A DNA stretch of 64,000 nucleotides from Micromonospora saelicesensis. Its GTDB lineage: Bacteria > Actinomycetota > Actinomycetes > Mycobacteriales > Micromonosporaceae. The stretch is from the NCBI RefSeq assembly GCF_900091575.1, contig NZ_FMCR01000004.1:496001-560000 (forward strand). The letters run 5' to 3'. Each line of letters starts with the position of its first letter. The first letter of the stretch is position 1. The notes beneath the pieces are model-generated. The model ran no database searches. It was given only the letters and a program-made list of their open reading frames with translations, and was not told where the DNA came from. Below are positions 32,654 to 42,800 of this stretch, one piece after another. The translations under genes were made by a program, and so were the position numbers.

Positions 32654-33616
32654 ATGCTGCGGTCCGTTGCCGTCCTCGCCCTCGACCAGGTCGCTCCCTT
32701 CGAGCTCGGCGTGCTCGCCGAGGTGTTCGGCACCGACCGGACAGCCGACGGTTTCCCCGCCTACCGCTTCCAGGTGTGCAGCCCCGACGGCGCTCCCGTG
32801 CGTACCTCGTCCGGCTTCCACCTCACCCCACACGCCGACCTCGGCCCGGTCGACGAGGCCGACCTGGTGGCCATCCCCGCGCACAGCCAGGGCACCACCG
32901 TCCCCGCCCCGGTGCTCGACGCGCTCCGCCGCGCGGACGCCCGCGGCGCGCACCTGTTCAGCGTCTGCTCCGGAGCCTTCCTGCTCGGCGAGGCCGGGCT
33001 GCTCGACGACCGCGAGTGCACTACCCACTGGCGGTACGTGGACGAGCTGCAACGCCGGCACCCGCGCGCCCGGGTGCGGTGCAACTCGCTGTACGTCCAG
33101 GACGGCCGGTTGCTCACCAGCGCCGGCACGGCGGCCGGCATCGACGCGTGCCTGCACCTGATCCGCCAGGAGCACGGCTCGGCCACCGCGACCCGGCTGG
33201 CCCGGCGGATGGTGGTCCCGCCGCACCGCGACGGCGGTCAGTCCCAGTACGTCGAGGCGCCCATCCCGAAGGCGCCCGAGGCACCCACCCTCGAACCGGT
33301 GCTGGAGTGGCTGATGGGCCACCTGGACCGGACTATCACCGTGGAGGAGTTAGCGGCCCGCGCCGGCATGGCGCCCCGCACGTTCGCCCGCCGGTTCCGC
33401 GCCGAGACCGGCACCACCCCGCACGACTGGCTCACCAGCCAGCGGGTGCTGCTCGCCCGGCGGCTGCTGGAGGAGACCCCGTTGAGCGTGGAGGCGGTGG
33501 CCGACCAGTCCGGCTTCGGCGACGCGGCCGCGTTGCGTCACCACTTCAGTCGCCGGGTCGGTGCCACCCCGCACACCTACCGGACCACCTTCCGGGACCG
33601 GGCGCACAGCGGCTGA
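32654..33616 (+). CDS. GlxA-type transcriptional regulator (DJ-1/PfpI + AraC HTH)
   Basis: This 320-residue protein has a DJ-1/PfpI-like N-terminal domain (residues ~3-170) with FSVCSGAFLLGEAGLLDDRE, whose cysteine sits in the nucleophile-elbow position, joined to a C-terminal AraC helix-turn-helix pair (VEELAARAGMAPRTFARRFR and VEAVADQSGFGDAAALRHHF). GlxA-type regulators respond to small metabolites and often control adjacent oxidoreductases; here the neighbours are hpt and tilS, so the target is not obvious. ATG 32654 follows palindromic sites that suggest autoregulation. Confidence 0.88.
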   Translation: MLRSVAVLALDQVAPFELGVLAEVFGTDRTADGFPAYRFQVCSPDGAPVRTSSGFHLTPHADLGPVDEADLVAIPAHSQGTTVPAPVLDALRRADARGAHLFSVCSGAFLLGEAGLLDDRECTTHWRYVDELQRRHPRARVRCNSLYVQDGRLLTSAGTAAGIDACLHLIRQEHGSATATRLARRMVVPPHRDGGQSQYVEAPIPKAPEAPTLEPVLEWLMGHLDRTITVEELAARAGMAPRTFARRFRAETGTTPHDWLTSQRVLLARRLLEETPLSVEAVADQSGFGDAAALRHHFSRRVGATPHTYRTTFRDRAHSG

Positions 33617-33631
33617 GACCGACCGGGCAGG

Positions 33632-34624
33632 TCAGGTGGGGCGTACCGATGCCAGCCGGCCGTCGCGGCGGAGCACCCGGACACCGCCGGGCAGGTCGGC
33701 CGGGCCCTGACCGTGCCAATCGGTGACCAGGGCGTCCAGGGCGGCGACGTGCCGGTGCGACAGGGCACCGGGCAGCGCGCCCAGCTCGCGGGCCCAGGAG
33801 TGCAGCACCCGGCCGCGTACGGCGGGAACCAGACCGATCAGCGCCGGCACGGACAGCCCTCCATCGGGGCACCGGGCCGCCGCCAGCGCCGTCCCCGCCA
33901 ACTCGTCGAGCGCGGCGTTGTCGGCGGCCACCAGCCGGGCGGTCCGCGCCAGGTTGTCCACCACGCCCGGCCCGAGCGCCCGCACCAGCGCCGGCAGCAG
34001 GTCGCCCCGCACCCTCGACCGGGCGTACGACGGGTCGCTGTTGTGCGGGTCCTGCCAGGGGCTCAGGCCGAGGACGGCGCAGGCGGCGCGCGTCTGCTCC
34101 CGACCGATCTCCAGCAGCGGGCGCAGCAGTGGCACCCCGCCCAGATCGCGCCGGGCGGGCATCCCGGCCAGCCCTCGTGGGCCGGCGCCCCGGGCGAGCG
34201 CGAGGAGCACCGTCTCCGCCTGGTCGTCACGGGTGTGCCCGGTGAGCACCGCGACGGCGTTCTGCTGCCGGGCCGCCTCGGTCAGCGCCTGGTAGCGGGC
34301 CTCGCGGGCGGCCGCCTCCGGCCCACCGGGACGCCCGGCCACTTCCACCCGGACCACAGTCGCCGACGCGAACCCGACCTCTCGCCCCCAGGTGGCCACC
34401 GCCTCGGCGCGCTCCGCGGAGCCGTCCTGCAAGCCGTGGTCGACGGTGACGAGCGCCGCGGCGCGGCCCAGCCGCGGCGCCACGAAGACGGTTGCCGCCG
34501 CGAGCGCGAGCGAGTCGGCACCACCGGAGCAGGCGACCAGCACCGGACCGCCGGACGGCAGACCGGTCAGGGCGCGGCGGACCGCCACCCGGATCGCGGC
34601 CACCGGCGGAGCGAGCGCGGCCAC
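33632..34624 (-). CDS. tilS: tRNA(Ile)-lysidine synthetase
   Basis: TilS adds lysine to C34 of tRNA-Ile(CAU), so that it reads AUA. The protein has about 330 residues from GTG 34624, with the PP-loop VACSGGADSLALA near the N-terminus, VTVDHGLQDGS, GHTRDDQAETVLLALARG and PLLEIGREQTRAA. The frame is open 25 codons further upstream, overlapping the metalloprotease gene, so the start is uncertain. The TilS-metalloprotease-DacB-Ppa order is conserved in M. tuberculosis (from memory). Confidence 0.9.
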   Translation of the reverse strand: MAALAPPVAAIRVAVRRALTGLPSGGPVLVACSGGADSLALAAATVFVAPRLGRAAALVTVDHGLQDGSAERAEAVATWGREVGFASATVVRVEVAGRPGGPEAAAREARYQALTEAARQQNAVAVLTGHTRDDQAETVLLALARGAGPRGLAGMPARRDLGGVPLLRPLLEIGREQTRAACAVLGLSPWQDPHNSDPSYARSRVRGDLLPALVRALGPGVVDNLARTARLVAADNAALDELAGTALAAARCPDGGLSVPALIGLVPAVRGRVLHSWARELGALPGALSHRHVAALDALVTDWHGQGPADLPGGVRVLRRDGRLASVRPT

Positions 34625-34634
34625 CGGCGGGTGG

Positions 34635-35705
34635 TCAGCCAGCGGCCGGGATGGTGCCGGCCGGGCCGTGCACCCGGGCGACCCAGGCGTCCGGGTCACC
34701 CAACTCCGACAGTCGAGGCAGGGTCAGTGGCGAATTGAAGATCGAATTGAACCCGTCCATGCCGACGCGTTCCACCACCCCGTGCACGAACTTGCGCCCC
34801 TCGGCGTACTGGCGCATCTTGACGTCCACCCCGAGCAGCCGGCGGATCGCCTTCTCCAGCGGGTTGCCCGCCTCCCGGCGTCGGTTGAACGACGCCCGGA
34901 TCCGCTCCACGCTCGGGATCACCTGCGGGCCGACGCCGTCCATCACGAACTCGGCGTGCCCCTCCAGCAGGGTCATCAACGCGGTGAGCCGGTCCAGTAC
35001 GGCCCGCTGTGCCGGGGTCTGCACGATGTCCAGCACGCTGGTGCGGCTCTCCGGATCACGGACCGCGTCGGACAACGTGGCCACCCCGCGCCGCAACCGC
35101 TCGACCAGGTGCTCACTTCCGCTGGACGAGGCGTCGACGAACGCCTGCACCTCGCTGAGGAAATAGGCCCGCATCCACGGCACGGCCGTGAACTGGGTGC
35201 GGTGGGTGACCTCGTGCAGACACACCCAGAGCCGGAAATCCCGAGGGTCGGCGCCGAGCTTGCGCTCCACCTCGACGATGTTCGGTGCGACCAGCAGCAG
35301 CTGGCCCGGGTCAGCCGAGAAGACCTCGTACTGGCCGAGCACCCGGCCGGAGAGGTAGGCCAGCACGGTGCCGGCCTGCACCCCGGTCAGCCGGGACCCG
35401 ATCGCCTCGGTCAGCGCGCCCGGTTGCTTGTCGCCGGAGAGCCGACTCACCAGCGGAGTGATCACCTCGCGGAGACCGGCGATGTTTGTCGCGGCCCAGT
35501 CGCGGCGATCGACCACCCGGACCGGCGGATGCGACACCTGCGCCCGCAACCCCGTGTAGTCGGCCACGTGCCCGGCCGCCTCGTCGGTCAGCCGACGCAG
35601 GTCGCCGACCACGTCGGTGGCTTCCGCGTACGACACGCGGGGGCCAGACTTGCTCAACGCCCCCGCGGTGGCGGCGGCCAGATCCCAGTCCACGAACTGC
35701 GCCAT
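34635..35705 (-). CDS. zinc-dependent metalloprotease (DUF2342 family)
   Basis: This 356-residue protein matches the actinobacterial DUF2342 family, often labelled zinc-dependent metalloprotease or coenzyme F420-associated hydrolase. The metal-binding motif is VCLHEVTHRTQF (HExxH). Other conserved segments are MAQFVDWDLAAATAGAL at the N-terminus, LLLVAPNIVEVERKLG, and LMTLLEGHAEFVMD, whose glutamate could be the third metal ligand. It is cytoplasmic, without a signal peptide. It ends 10 bp before tilS, so cotranscription is likely. The physiological substrate is not known to me. Confidence 0.85.
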   Translation of the reverse strand: MAQFVDWDLAAATAGALSKSGPRVSYAEATDVVGDLRRLTDEAAGHVADYTGLRAQVSHPPVRVVDRRDWAATNIAGLREVITPLVSRLSGDKQPGALTEAIGSRLTGVQAGTVLAYLSGRVLGQYEVFSADPGQLLLVAPNIVEVERKLGADPRDFRLWVCLHEVTHRTQFTAVPWMRAYFLSEVQAFVDASSSGSEHLVERLRRGVATLSDAVRDPESRTSVLDIVQTPAQRAVLDRLTALMTLLEGHAEFVMDGVGPQVIPSVERIRASFNRRREAGNPLEKAIRRLLGVDVKMRQYAEGRKFVHGVVERVGMDGFNSIFNSPLTLPRLSELGDPDAWVARVHGPAGTIPAAG

Positions 35706-35799
35706 GAGCCCACCGTACCCGCGCCGCGACACCCCGGCCCGGGCTCGCGCCCTCGATCGACGCCGATGGCGACCGCGTCGCCCCCTGAACCGGCGACGG

Positions 35800-37644
35800 T
35801 CAGCCGCAGCCGCAACCGGCCAGCGCGGCGGCGATCCGGTCCAGTGCCGGCTGGGCGGTGTCCCGGTCACCCGGCACCTTGTCGGTGAGCACCGCGAAGG
35901 TCAACAGCCGACCATCGGCGGTGGTGACCAGGCCCGCGATGGAGTGCACGCCGGTCAGGGTGCCGGTCTTGGCCCGGACGCTGCCCGCGCCCGCGGCGGT
36001 GCCCGCGGTGTTGCGGTAGCGCTCGTTCAGGGTCCCGGACCAACCGCCCACCGGCAGACCACCGAAGACGCCGGCCAGCTCCGGATGGTCCGGACTGGCG
36101 GCCAGGCGGATCAGATCGGTCAGCAGCGACGGGCTGATCCGGTTGAGCCTGGACAGGCCGCTGCCGTCGGAGACGCTGATCTCGTCGGCGGGCAGGCCGA
36201 GCTCCGCCACCTCCGCGTCCATGGCGGCGGCGCCGCCGTCGAACGAGGCGGGCTGACCGCGGGCCAACGCGACCTGCCGGGCGAGCGCCTCGGCCACCAG
36301 GTTGTCGCTCTCGCTGATCATGACGTCGACCAGCCGGATCAGCGGCGGAGACTGCACCACGCCCAGTTCGGTACCCGGTGCCGGGCTGGCACCGGCCGCC
36401 GCCTGAGGCGGGGCCGCGCCCCGCTTCACCGCATCGGTCGGCACCCCGAGCAACCGGGCGAACGCCTTGCCGGCGGCCAGGTCCGGCTCGGCGAACCGCT
36501 GGGCGGACCCGTGCTCGACGCCCGGGTCGGTACGCGCGCCGTCGGTCATCAACGCGGTCACCGCGCCGCCCGAACCGCCGGTGGGGATGTCGTCGTCCCA
36601 GCCGGGGCCGTAGACCGGGCCGGAGTAGACCGAGCCGTCGACGGTGACACTGGTCGGGGGCGTGCCGCCGAGCGCGGTACGCACCTGGGCGGCCAGGTCG
36701 TCGAGGCGCGCCGCACCCGGGTAGTAACCCTTCTTGTTGATCGCGAGGGTCGGGTCGCCGCCCCCGACGATCACCACCTCGCCGGCCTTCGCGCCGGCCA
36801 CCGCACGAGTGGGAATCCGGTAGCCGGGCCCCCGGGCCGCCAGCACGGTCACCGCGGTCGCCAGCTTCGTCACCGATGCGGGCACGGTGCCGTCGTCCGC
36901 CCCCTTGGCGAACAGCGTCTGACCGGTGATCACGTCGGCGACCGAGACGTTCACCCGGTCGCCCAGGGTGGCGACGCCGACCAGTGGGTCGAGCGCGGCC
37001 CGAACCCCGTCCGGGGTGGGCACCGGGGCGTTCGAATCCGGGCCACCCAGCACGTCCGACGGGGCGGGTTCCGGAGTCGCGCCGACCGCGTTCGGCCCGG
37101 ACCCGGCGTCGTCGCCCAGCCACCCGGCGACCGGGCCGGGACGGGTGATCACGACTCCGACGCTGGCGAGCACCAGCAGGAGCACGGCGGCCAGCGCCAC
37201 CGGCAGCCGCCTCCGGCGGCTCGGCGCGGCGGGTACGGGCGCGGGCGCGGCGTCGGCGGGTGCCGGCAACGCGGAGATCGGCGGGCCCAACGGGGGAACC
37301 CCGCCGGGGGCGGTCGGCCCGGGACCGAACGACGGGCTGACCGGCGCAGGGCTGACCGGGACCGTGGCACTGCCGCGTGGCGGGCCGCTCACCGGTTGCT
37401 CACCGCCGGCTGCCGGAAAGTGGCCGGCGTTCGGAGCGGGCGACGCCGGCCCGGCCGGTGGGCGCCAGGGCAGCGGCGGGGGCCGCTCAGGCACCGTCTC
37501 CGGTGCCGGGGTCGCAGCTTCGGGCGCCCGTGGGAGGTGCGCCTCCGGCACCGGGACCCGCCCCTTGGCACTGCCGGAGCCGGATCGTCCGGTACCGTGC
37601 GCGGAGCCCCCGTCCGGGCGGTAGTGTGAATCTTCCCTCCCCAC
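35800..37644 (-). CDS. dacB: D-alanyl-D-alanine carboxypeptidase/endopeptidase (PBP4, S13)
   Basis: This 614-residue penicillin-binding protein trims peptidoglycan peptides outside the membrane. About 145 disordered Pro-rich cytoplasmic residues precede a membrane anchor (PVALAAVLLLVLASVGVVI). The S13 domain then has SVTK (Ser257, Lys260), SESDN and RAKTGTL as the three active-site motifs. It ends in GCGCG. Start GTG 37644 has an exceptionally strong purine ribosome site (GGAGGAGGGGG). The long N-terminal extension is common in actinobacterial DacB. It is divergent from ppa. Confidence 0.93.
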   Translation of the reverse strand: MGREDSHYRPDGGSAHGTGRSGSGSAKGRVPVPEAHLPRAPEAATPAPETVPERPPPLPWRPPAGPASPAPNAGHFPAAGGEQPVSGPPRGSATVPVSPAPVSPSFGPGPTAPGGVPPLGPPISALPAPADAAPAPVPAAPSRRRRLPVALAAVLLLVLASVGVVITRPGPVAGWLGDDAGSGPNAVGATPEPAPSDVLGGPDSNAPVPTPDGVRAALDPLVGVATLGDRVNVSVADVITGQTLFAKGADDGTVPASVTKLATAVTVLAARGPGYRIPTRAVAGAKAGEVVIVGGGDPTLAINKKGYYPGAARLDDLAAQVRTALGGTPPTSVTVDGSVYSGPVYGPGWDDDIPTGGSGGAVTALMTDGARTDPGVEHGSAQRFAEPDLAAGKAFARLLGVPTDAVKRGAAPPQAAAGASPAPGTELGVVQSPPLIRLVDVMISESDNLVAEALARQVALARGQPASFDGGAAAMDAEVAELGLPADEISVSDGSGLSRLNRISPSLLTDLIRLAASPDHPELAGVFGGLPVGGWSGTLNERYRNTAGTAAGAGSVRAKTGTLTGVHSIAGLVTTADGRLLTFAVLTDKVPGDRDTAQPALDRIAAALAGCGCG

Positions 37645-37796
37645 GACCCCCTCCTCCCCCAGCGAAAATCGGCTTGGGTGACACTACTTCGGTCCGAAGA
37701 CTATGCGGCGGCCGGAGTCGGCGGGTGGGCATTCACCTGTCCGGAGGGCCGCCATTGGTTCCGTTAGCCAGCGTGGGCAGACGAGGGAGCGTGCAG

Positions 37797-38303
37797 ATGG
37801 ATTTCGACGTGACGGTTGAGATCCCCAAAGGTCACCGGAACAAGTACGAGGTGGACCACAAGACCGGCAGGATCCGGTTGGACCGCACCCTCTTCACCTC
37901 CACCCAGTACCCGGCCGACTACGGGTTCATCGAGGGCACGCTGGGTGAGGACGGCGATCCGCTGGACGCCCTCGTGCTGGTCCCCGAGCCGACCTTCCCG
38001 GGTTGTCTGATCCGCTGCCGCACCATCGGCATGTTCCGGATGACCGACGAGAAGGGTGGGGACGACAAGGTCCTCTGCGTGCCCTACGAGGACCCTCGCC
38101 AGGAGCACCTGCGCGACATCCACCACCTGGGCGAGTTCGACCGCCTGGAGATCCAGCACTTCTTCGAGGTCTACAAGGACCTGGAGCCCGGCAAGTCGGT
38201 GGAGGGCGCGACCTGGGTCGGCCGCACCGAGGCCGAGGCCGAGATCCACGCCTCCTACCAGCGGGCCCGCGACGCCGAGGCGCGCGGCGAGTCCATGCAC
38301 TGA
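37797..38303 (+). CDS. ppa: inorganic pyrophosphatase
   Basis: This family I soluble pyrophosphatase hydrolyses PPi to drive biosynthesis. It has 168 residues with KYEVDHKTG, YPADYGFIEGTLGEDGDPLDALVL (the DxDPxD metal site) and KVLCVPYEDPR. The start is set at ATG 37797 with GAGGGAG upstream; an in-frame GTG two codons earlier is possible. The 152-bp spacer to dacB carries the palindrome CTTCGG-T-CCGAAG (37687-37699), which may be a regulatory site. A strong hairpin follows the stop. Confidence 0.96.
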   Translation: MDFDVTVEIPKGHRNKYEVDHKTGRIRLDRTLFTSTQYPADYGFIEGTLGEDGDPLDALVLVPEPTFPGCLIRCRTIGMFRMTDEKGGDDKVLCVPYEDPRQEHLRDIHHLGEFDRLEIQHFFEVYKDLEPGKSVEGATWVGRTEAEAEIHASYQRARDAEARGESMH

Positions 38304-38318
38304 TCGACCGCTGACGCA

Positions 38319-38360
38319 CCGGGCCCGGGGGCCGCTCAACCGAGCAGCCCCCGGGCCCGG
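38319..38360. terminator. bidirectional hairpin between ppa and eccD
   Basis: A perfect 14-bp stem CCGGGCCCGGGGGC (38319-38332) and GCCCCCGGGCCCGG (38347-38360) has a 14-nt loop. It overlaps the last codons of eccD and serves both converging genes. Confidence 0.75.
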
Positions 38361-39739
38361 TCGTACAGGTCGAGCACCGCGCAGGCGATCGGCACCACGG
38401 CGACCACCAGGGCCGTGTCGGTGAGGTCCGCGATCCTTCCGAGGTACGGCGAGACCGGCCGGCGGGCGTACCCGGTGCCGCTGGCGACCGCCACCAGGGC
38501 CAGCGCAGCCCCGCCCAGGACCAGCACCAACCGCCCGGTCTCGTCGGCCCGACCGACCAGCACGGCACCCAGCGCCGCGTAGCCGGCCAGCCCGGCGAGC
38601 ACCGTCGGCACCCGGTGTCGCAGCGCCACGAACAGCCGCGACCGCAGCAGCAGCACGGCCGAGGTGACCGCCACCAGCACCCGACCGGCCGTGCCACCGG
38701 CGACCACGAGTACGACCGCGGTGGCCACCACCAGCAGCGCGTGGCCGATCAGCATTCCGGTGAGCATCTCCTCGGTGCGGATCACCGCGGCGTGCACCCG
38801 GCCCCGGTCCGGCAGATCCCGCACCCGCTCCGGCTCCTCCGCGGAGGTGGCGGCCGGCAGGCTGATCGGCGGCAGGGGCAGCTTGCCCAGCCGGATGGCC
38901 AGCAGCGGGATCACGCCGACGGCGAAGACCAGGGCGCTGAGCAGCACCGCGGCCGTACCGGCCGTGGTCATCAGCAGCCCACCGAGCGCGGCCCCCGCGC
39001 CGATCAGGCCGACCGTGACACCGGCCACGAAGACCCGCAGCCGACTGGCCACCCCGAGAAGACCGATCAACGCCGCCAGCAGCAGCGCAACCGAGCCGGC
39101 CAGCAACTCGGGAGCGCCCACCCAGCGGGCCGGCCCGAACGGCCCGACCGGGTCGCCGGAGCCCACGGCCAGGGCACCGGCAGTGAACGCGTAGGGCAGC
39201 GCGTAGCCGCCGAGCGTCGCCCCGGCCGCGCCGTCGCCGTTGGCGCGGGAGGCGACAGTGCCGGCCACTGTGAGCACCAGCGCCACCGCGACGGCCGCCA
39301 GCCAACCGGCCCGGTGGGTCGGGCCACCGGCGAGCAGCGCGAGCAGTCCGACCGCCAGTGGTACGGCGGCACCGGCCAGACCGGCTGCCCGGGTGGCGGT
39401 GGGCGACCAGGCGCCGCCGCGGCGGCGGGCACCGTCGGCGATCGCCTCGATGACGTCGTCGTACTCCAACTCGGGCCAGTGCGCGCGGGCCGGCACGAGG
39501 TGCAGCACCTCACCGTCGCGCACCCCCTGCGGCAGCAGCGCCTGTGCGGTCACCAGCAACGTCCCGTCGGTGCGGCGGAGCACCCAACCGCCGTGCTGCT
39601 CGCCGTCGTCGGCGAGCCCGACACCGGCGTGCCGGAGCACGTCGGGCAGCAGCTCAGCCAGGGGCACCTGCTCCGGCAGGGCGACGTCCACCCGTCGTTG
39701 CGGCGCGCTGATGGTGACGCGTGCCAGCCCGGTAGTCAT
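38336..39739 (-). CDS. eccD: type VII secretion membrane protein EccD
   Basis: This 467-residue protein has an N-terminal ubiquitin-like domain (about residues 5-85: VTISAPQRRVDVALPEQVPL to DGEVLHLV) followed by eleven or so membrane helices from residue ~115 to the end. This is the architecture of EccD, which lines the membrane pore of ESX/type VII systems. It is divergent from eccC with 101 bp between the starts; TACCAT (39796-39801) is a possible -10 for eccC there. Within the window the locus has eccC and mycP but no eccB, eccE or WXG100 genes. Confidence 0.85.
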   Translation of the reverse strand: MTTGLARVTISAPQRRVDVALPEQVPLAELLPDVLRHAGVGLADDGEQHGGWVLRRTDGTLLVTAQALLPQGVRDGEVLHLVPARAHWPELEYDDVIEAIADGARRRGGAWSPTATRAAGLAGAAVPLAVGLLALLAGGPTHRAGWLAAVAVALVLTVAGTVASRANGDGAAGATLGGYALPYAFTAGALAVGSGDPVGPFGPARWVGAPELLAGSVALLLAALIGLLGVASRLRVFVAGVTVGLIGAGAALGGLLMTTAGTAAVLLSALVFAVGVIPLLAIRLGKLPLPPISLPAATSAEEPERVRDLPDRGRVHAAVIRTEEMLTGMLIGHALLVVATAVVLVVAGGTAGRVLVAVTSAVLLLRSRLFVALRHRVPTVLAGLAGYAALGAVLVGRADETGRLVLVLGGAALALVAVASGTGYARRPVSPYLGRIADLTDTALVVAVVPIACAVLDLYDRARGLLG

Positions 39740-39840
39740 CGACTGGTCTCCATATCGACTGGGATCGGAGGCTGCGCGGACGACAGGACTTTACCTACCA
39801 TGAGCCAGGCTCGGGTTACCCAGCGCTGTCAGGAGGCCGA

Positions 39841-42800
39841 GTGTCCACCGTCGTCATCAAGCGCCCACCGCGCCGACCAGCGCCGGAGATTCCCGCCGGT
39901 GAGCTGTCGGTCGACGCACCGCCGGAGATCCCAGTGGTGACCGGCGGGCGGTGGCAGCAGCTGCTCATGCTGCTGCCCATGCTCGGCGGCACGGTGGCGA
40001 TGGCGATGATGTTCGGTCGGGGCGGCGGGGCCTACTCGTACGTGGTGGGCGGCATGTTCGGGCTCTCCTCGTTGGCGATGCTTGTGACGTCCTGGGGCAG
40101 CGCCTCCGGCACCCCGAAGAAGTCCGAGATGATGGCCGCCCGCAGGGAGTACCTGCGCCACCTGGCCACGCTGCGGCGGCGGGTCCGGCGGACCGCCGGC
40201 CAGCAACGGGCCGGGCTCTACTACCGACACCCGGATCCGGGCCGGCTCTGGTCGACGGTGGACAGCCACCGGGTCTGGGAGCGGCGCCCCGCCGACCCCG
40301 ATTTCGCTGTGGTGCGGGTCGCCGTCGGGCCGCAGACACTGGCCACCCCACTGGTCCCCCCGGTCACCCGGCCGCTGGAAGAGCTCGAGCCGATGACCGC
40401 CGGCGCGCTACGCCGCTTCCTGGACGCGTACTCCGTGGTGCCGGACCTGCCGGTGGCGCTGTCGCTGCGCAGCTTCGCCCGGGTGCACGTACGATCCGCC
40501 GGCCGCGGCCTGGCGACCACCCCGACCACCGGTGGGCCACCCACCGGCGACCCGGCGGCGCAGGCGCTGGTCCGGGCCGTGCTGACCCAGCTGGCGGTCT
40601 TCCACGCCCCCGACGAACTGCTCGTCGCGGTCTGCGCCGGGCCGGAGCGCCGCGCCTGCTGGGAGTGGGTGAAGTGGCTCCCGCACGCCCACCATCCCGG
40701 CCGCACCGACGCGCTCGGCCCGGTACGCCTGGTCACCAGCTCGGCCGCCGAGTTGGAGTCGCTACTGACCGACGTGCTGGCCACCCGGTCCCGGTTCAGC
40801 CCGGCCGGCCCGGCCACCGACGGCCCGCACGTGGTGGTGGTCCTCGACGGCGGCGACCTGACCGGTGCCAGTGACCTGACCGGCGACGGCGGCATCGACG
40901 CGGTCACCGTGCTGGACCTGGACACCCCGCCGCCCCGACTCCTGGACCGGTACGCGCTGCTGCTGGAGTTGCACGGCCGGCGGCTGCACTCGCGGTCGTC
41001 CGACGGGCGCGCCGAGGTGGGCACCGCCGACCAGTTGGACCTGGCCGACGCCGAGGCGGTCGCCCGACGGTTGGCGCCGCTGCGGCTCGCCGGCGCGGCC
41101 CGCGGGCCGGACGCCCCGCTCCAGGCCGACCTGGGCCTCCCCGAGCTGCTCGGCCTCGGTGACCCGGAGAGCTTCACGGCGGAACAGGGCTGGTTGCCGC
41201 GCTCGGCACGGGACCGGTTGCGGGTGCCGATCGGGGTGGGCGTGGACGGCGGCGCCATCGAGCTGGACCTCAAGGAGTCCGCCCAGGACGGCATGGGCCC
41301 GCACGGCCTGCTCATCGGGGCGACCGGCTCCGGCAAGTCCGAGCTGCTCCGCACGCTGGTGCTGGGGCTCGCCGCCACGCACAGCTCCGAGCAGCTCAAC
41401 TTCGTGCTCGTCGACTTCAAGGGTGGCGCCACCTTCACCTCGTTCGACCGGCTGCCGCACACCGCGGCCGTGATCACCAACCTGGCCGACGCGTTGCCCC
41501 TGGTCGATCGCATGGTGGACGCGATCAACGGGGAGTTGGTGCGCCGCCAGGAGTTGCTGCGGCGGGCCGGCAACTTCGCCAGCGTGCGCGACTACGAGCG
41601 GGCCAGGGCGGCCGGCAGTCCCCTCGCCCCGCTGCCGTCGTTGCTGCTGATCTGCGACGAATTCTCGGAGCTGCTCTCCGCCAAGCCCGACTTCATCGAC
41701 CTGTTCGTGCAGATCGGCCGGCTGGGCCGGTCGCTCGGCGTGCACCTGCTGCTCGCCAGCCAGCGCCTGGAGGAGGGCCGGCTCCGGGGGTTGGACACCC
41801 ACCTCTCGTACCGGATCGGGTTGCGCACCTTCTCGGCGCTGGAGTCCCGGACGGTGCTCGGCGTGGCGGACGCGCACGAGCTGCCCCGCTCACCGGGCCA
41901 CGGCTACCTACGTGCCGGCACCGACCCGCTGGCCCGCTTCAAGGCCGCGTACGTCTCCGGCGCCGTCCGCCGTCGGGCCGCGCCGGGCGGCGTCGCCGCC
42001 GAGGGAGGCGCGCGGCTGCTCACCTTCACCACCCACGTCGTCCCGGTGCCCGAGCCGGCGGCCCCGGTCGTGCCCGTCGTGGCGGAGGAGGAGGGCAGCA
42101 GGACGCTGCTCGACCTGCTGGTGGACCGGCTCGTCGGACAGGGCCCGCCGGCGCACCAGGTCTGGCTCCCGCCGCTCGGCCAGCCGCCGGCCCTGGACGA
42201 GCTGCTCGGCCAGGTCGAGGTGCACCCGAAACGCGGGCTGACCGTGGGCAACCCCGAGCTGCACGGGGCACTCGGCGTGCCGATGGCGGTAGTGGACAAA
42301 CCACTGGAGCAGCGCCGGGACCTGCTCTGGCTGGCACTGGACGGCGCTGCCGGGCACGTCGCGGTGGTCGGCGCGCCGCAGAGCGGCAAGTCCACCGCCC
42401 TGCGCACGCTGATCTGCGCGCTGGCGCTCACCCACACACCGGCCGAGGTTCAGGTCTACTGCCTCGACTTCGGCGGCGGCGGGTTGGCCGCGCTGCGCGA
42501 CCTTCCGCACGTCGGCGGGGTGACCGGCCGGGCCGACCCGACCGCCGTACGACGCACCGTCGGTGAGATGACCACCCTGCTGGTCGACCGCGAACGCCGC
42601 TTCGCCGAGCTGGGCGTGGAGTCGATGGCCGCGTACCGGCAGCGCCGAGCGGCAGCGGGGACGGCCGGGCAGCCGGGCACCGACCCGTACGGCGACGTGT
42701 TCCTGGTGATCGACGGGTGGACCACCATCCGCGGTGAGTACGACGACCTGGAGCCACTCGTCACCGACCTGGCCACCCGGGGTCTGTCGTACGGGCTGCA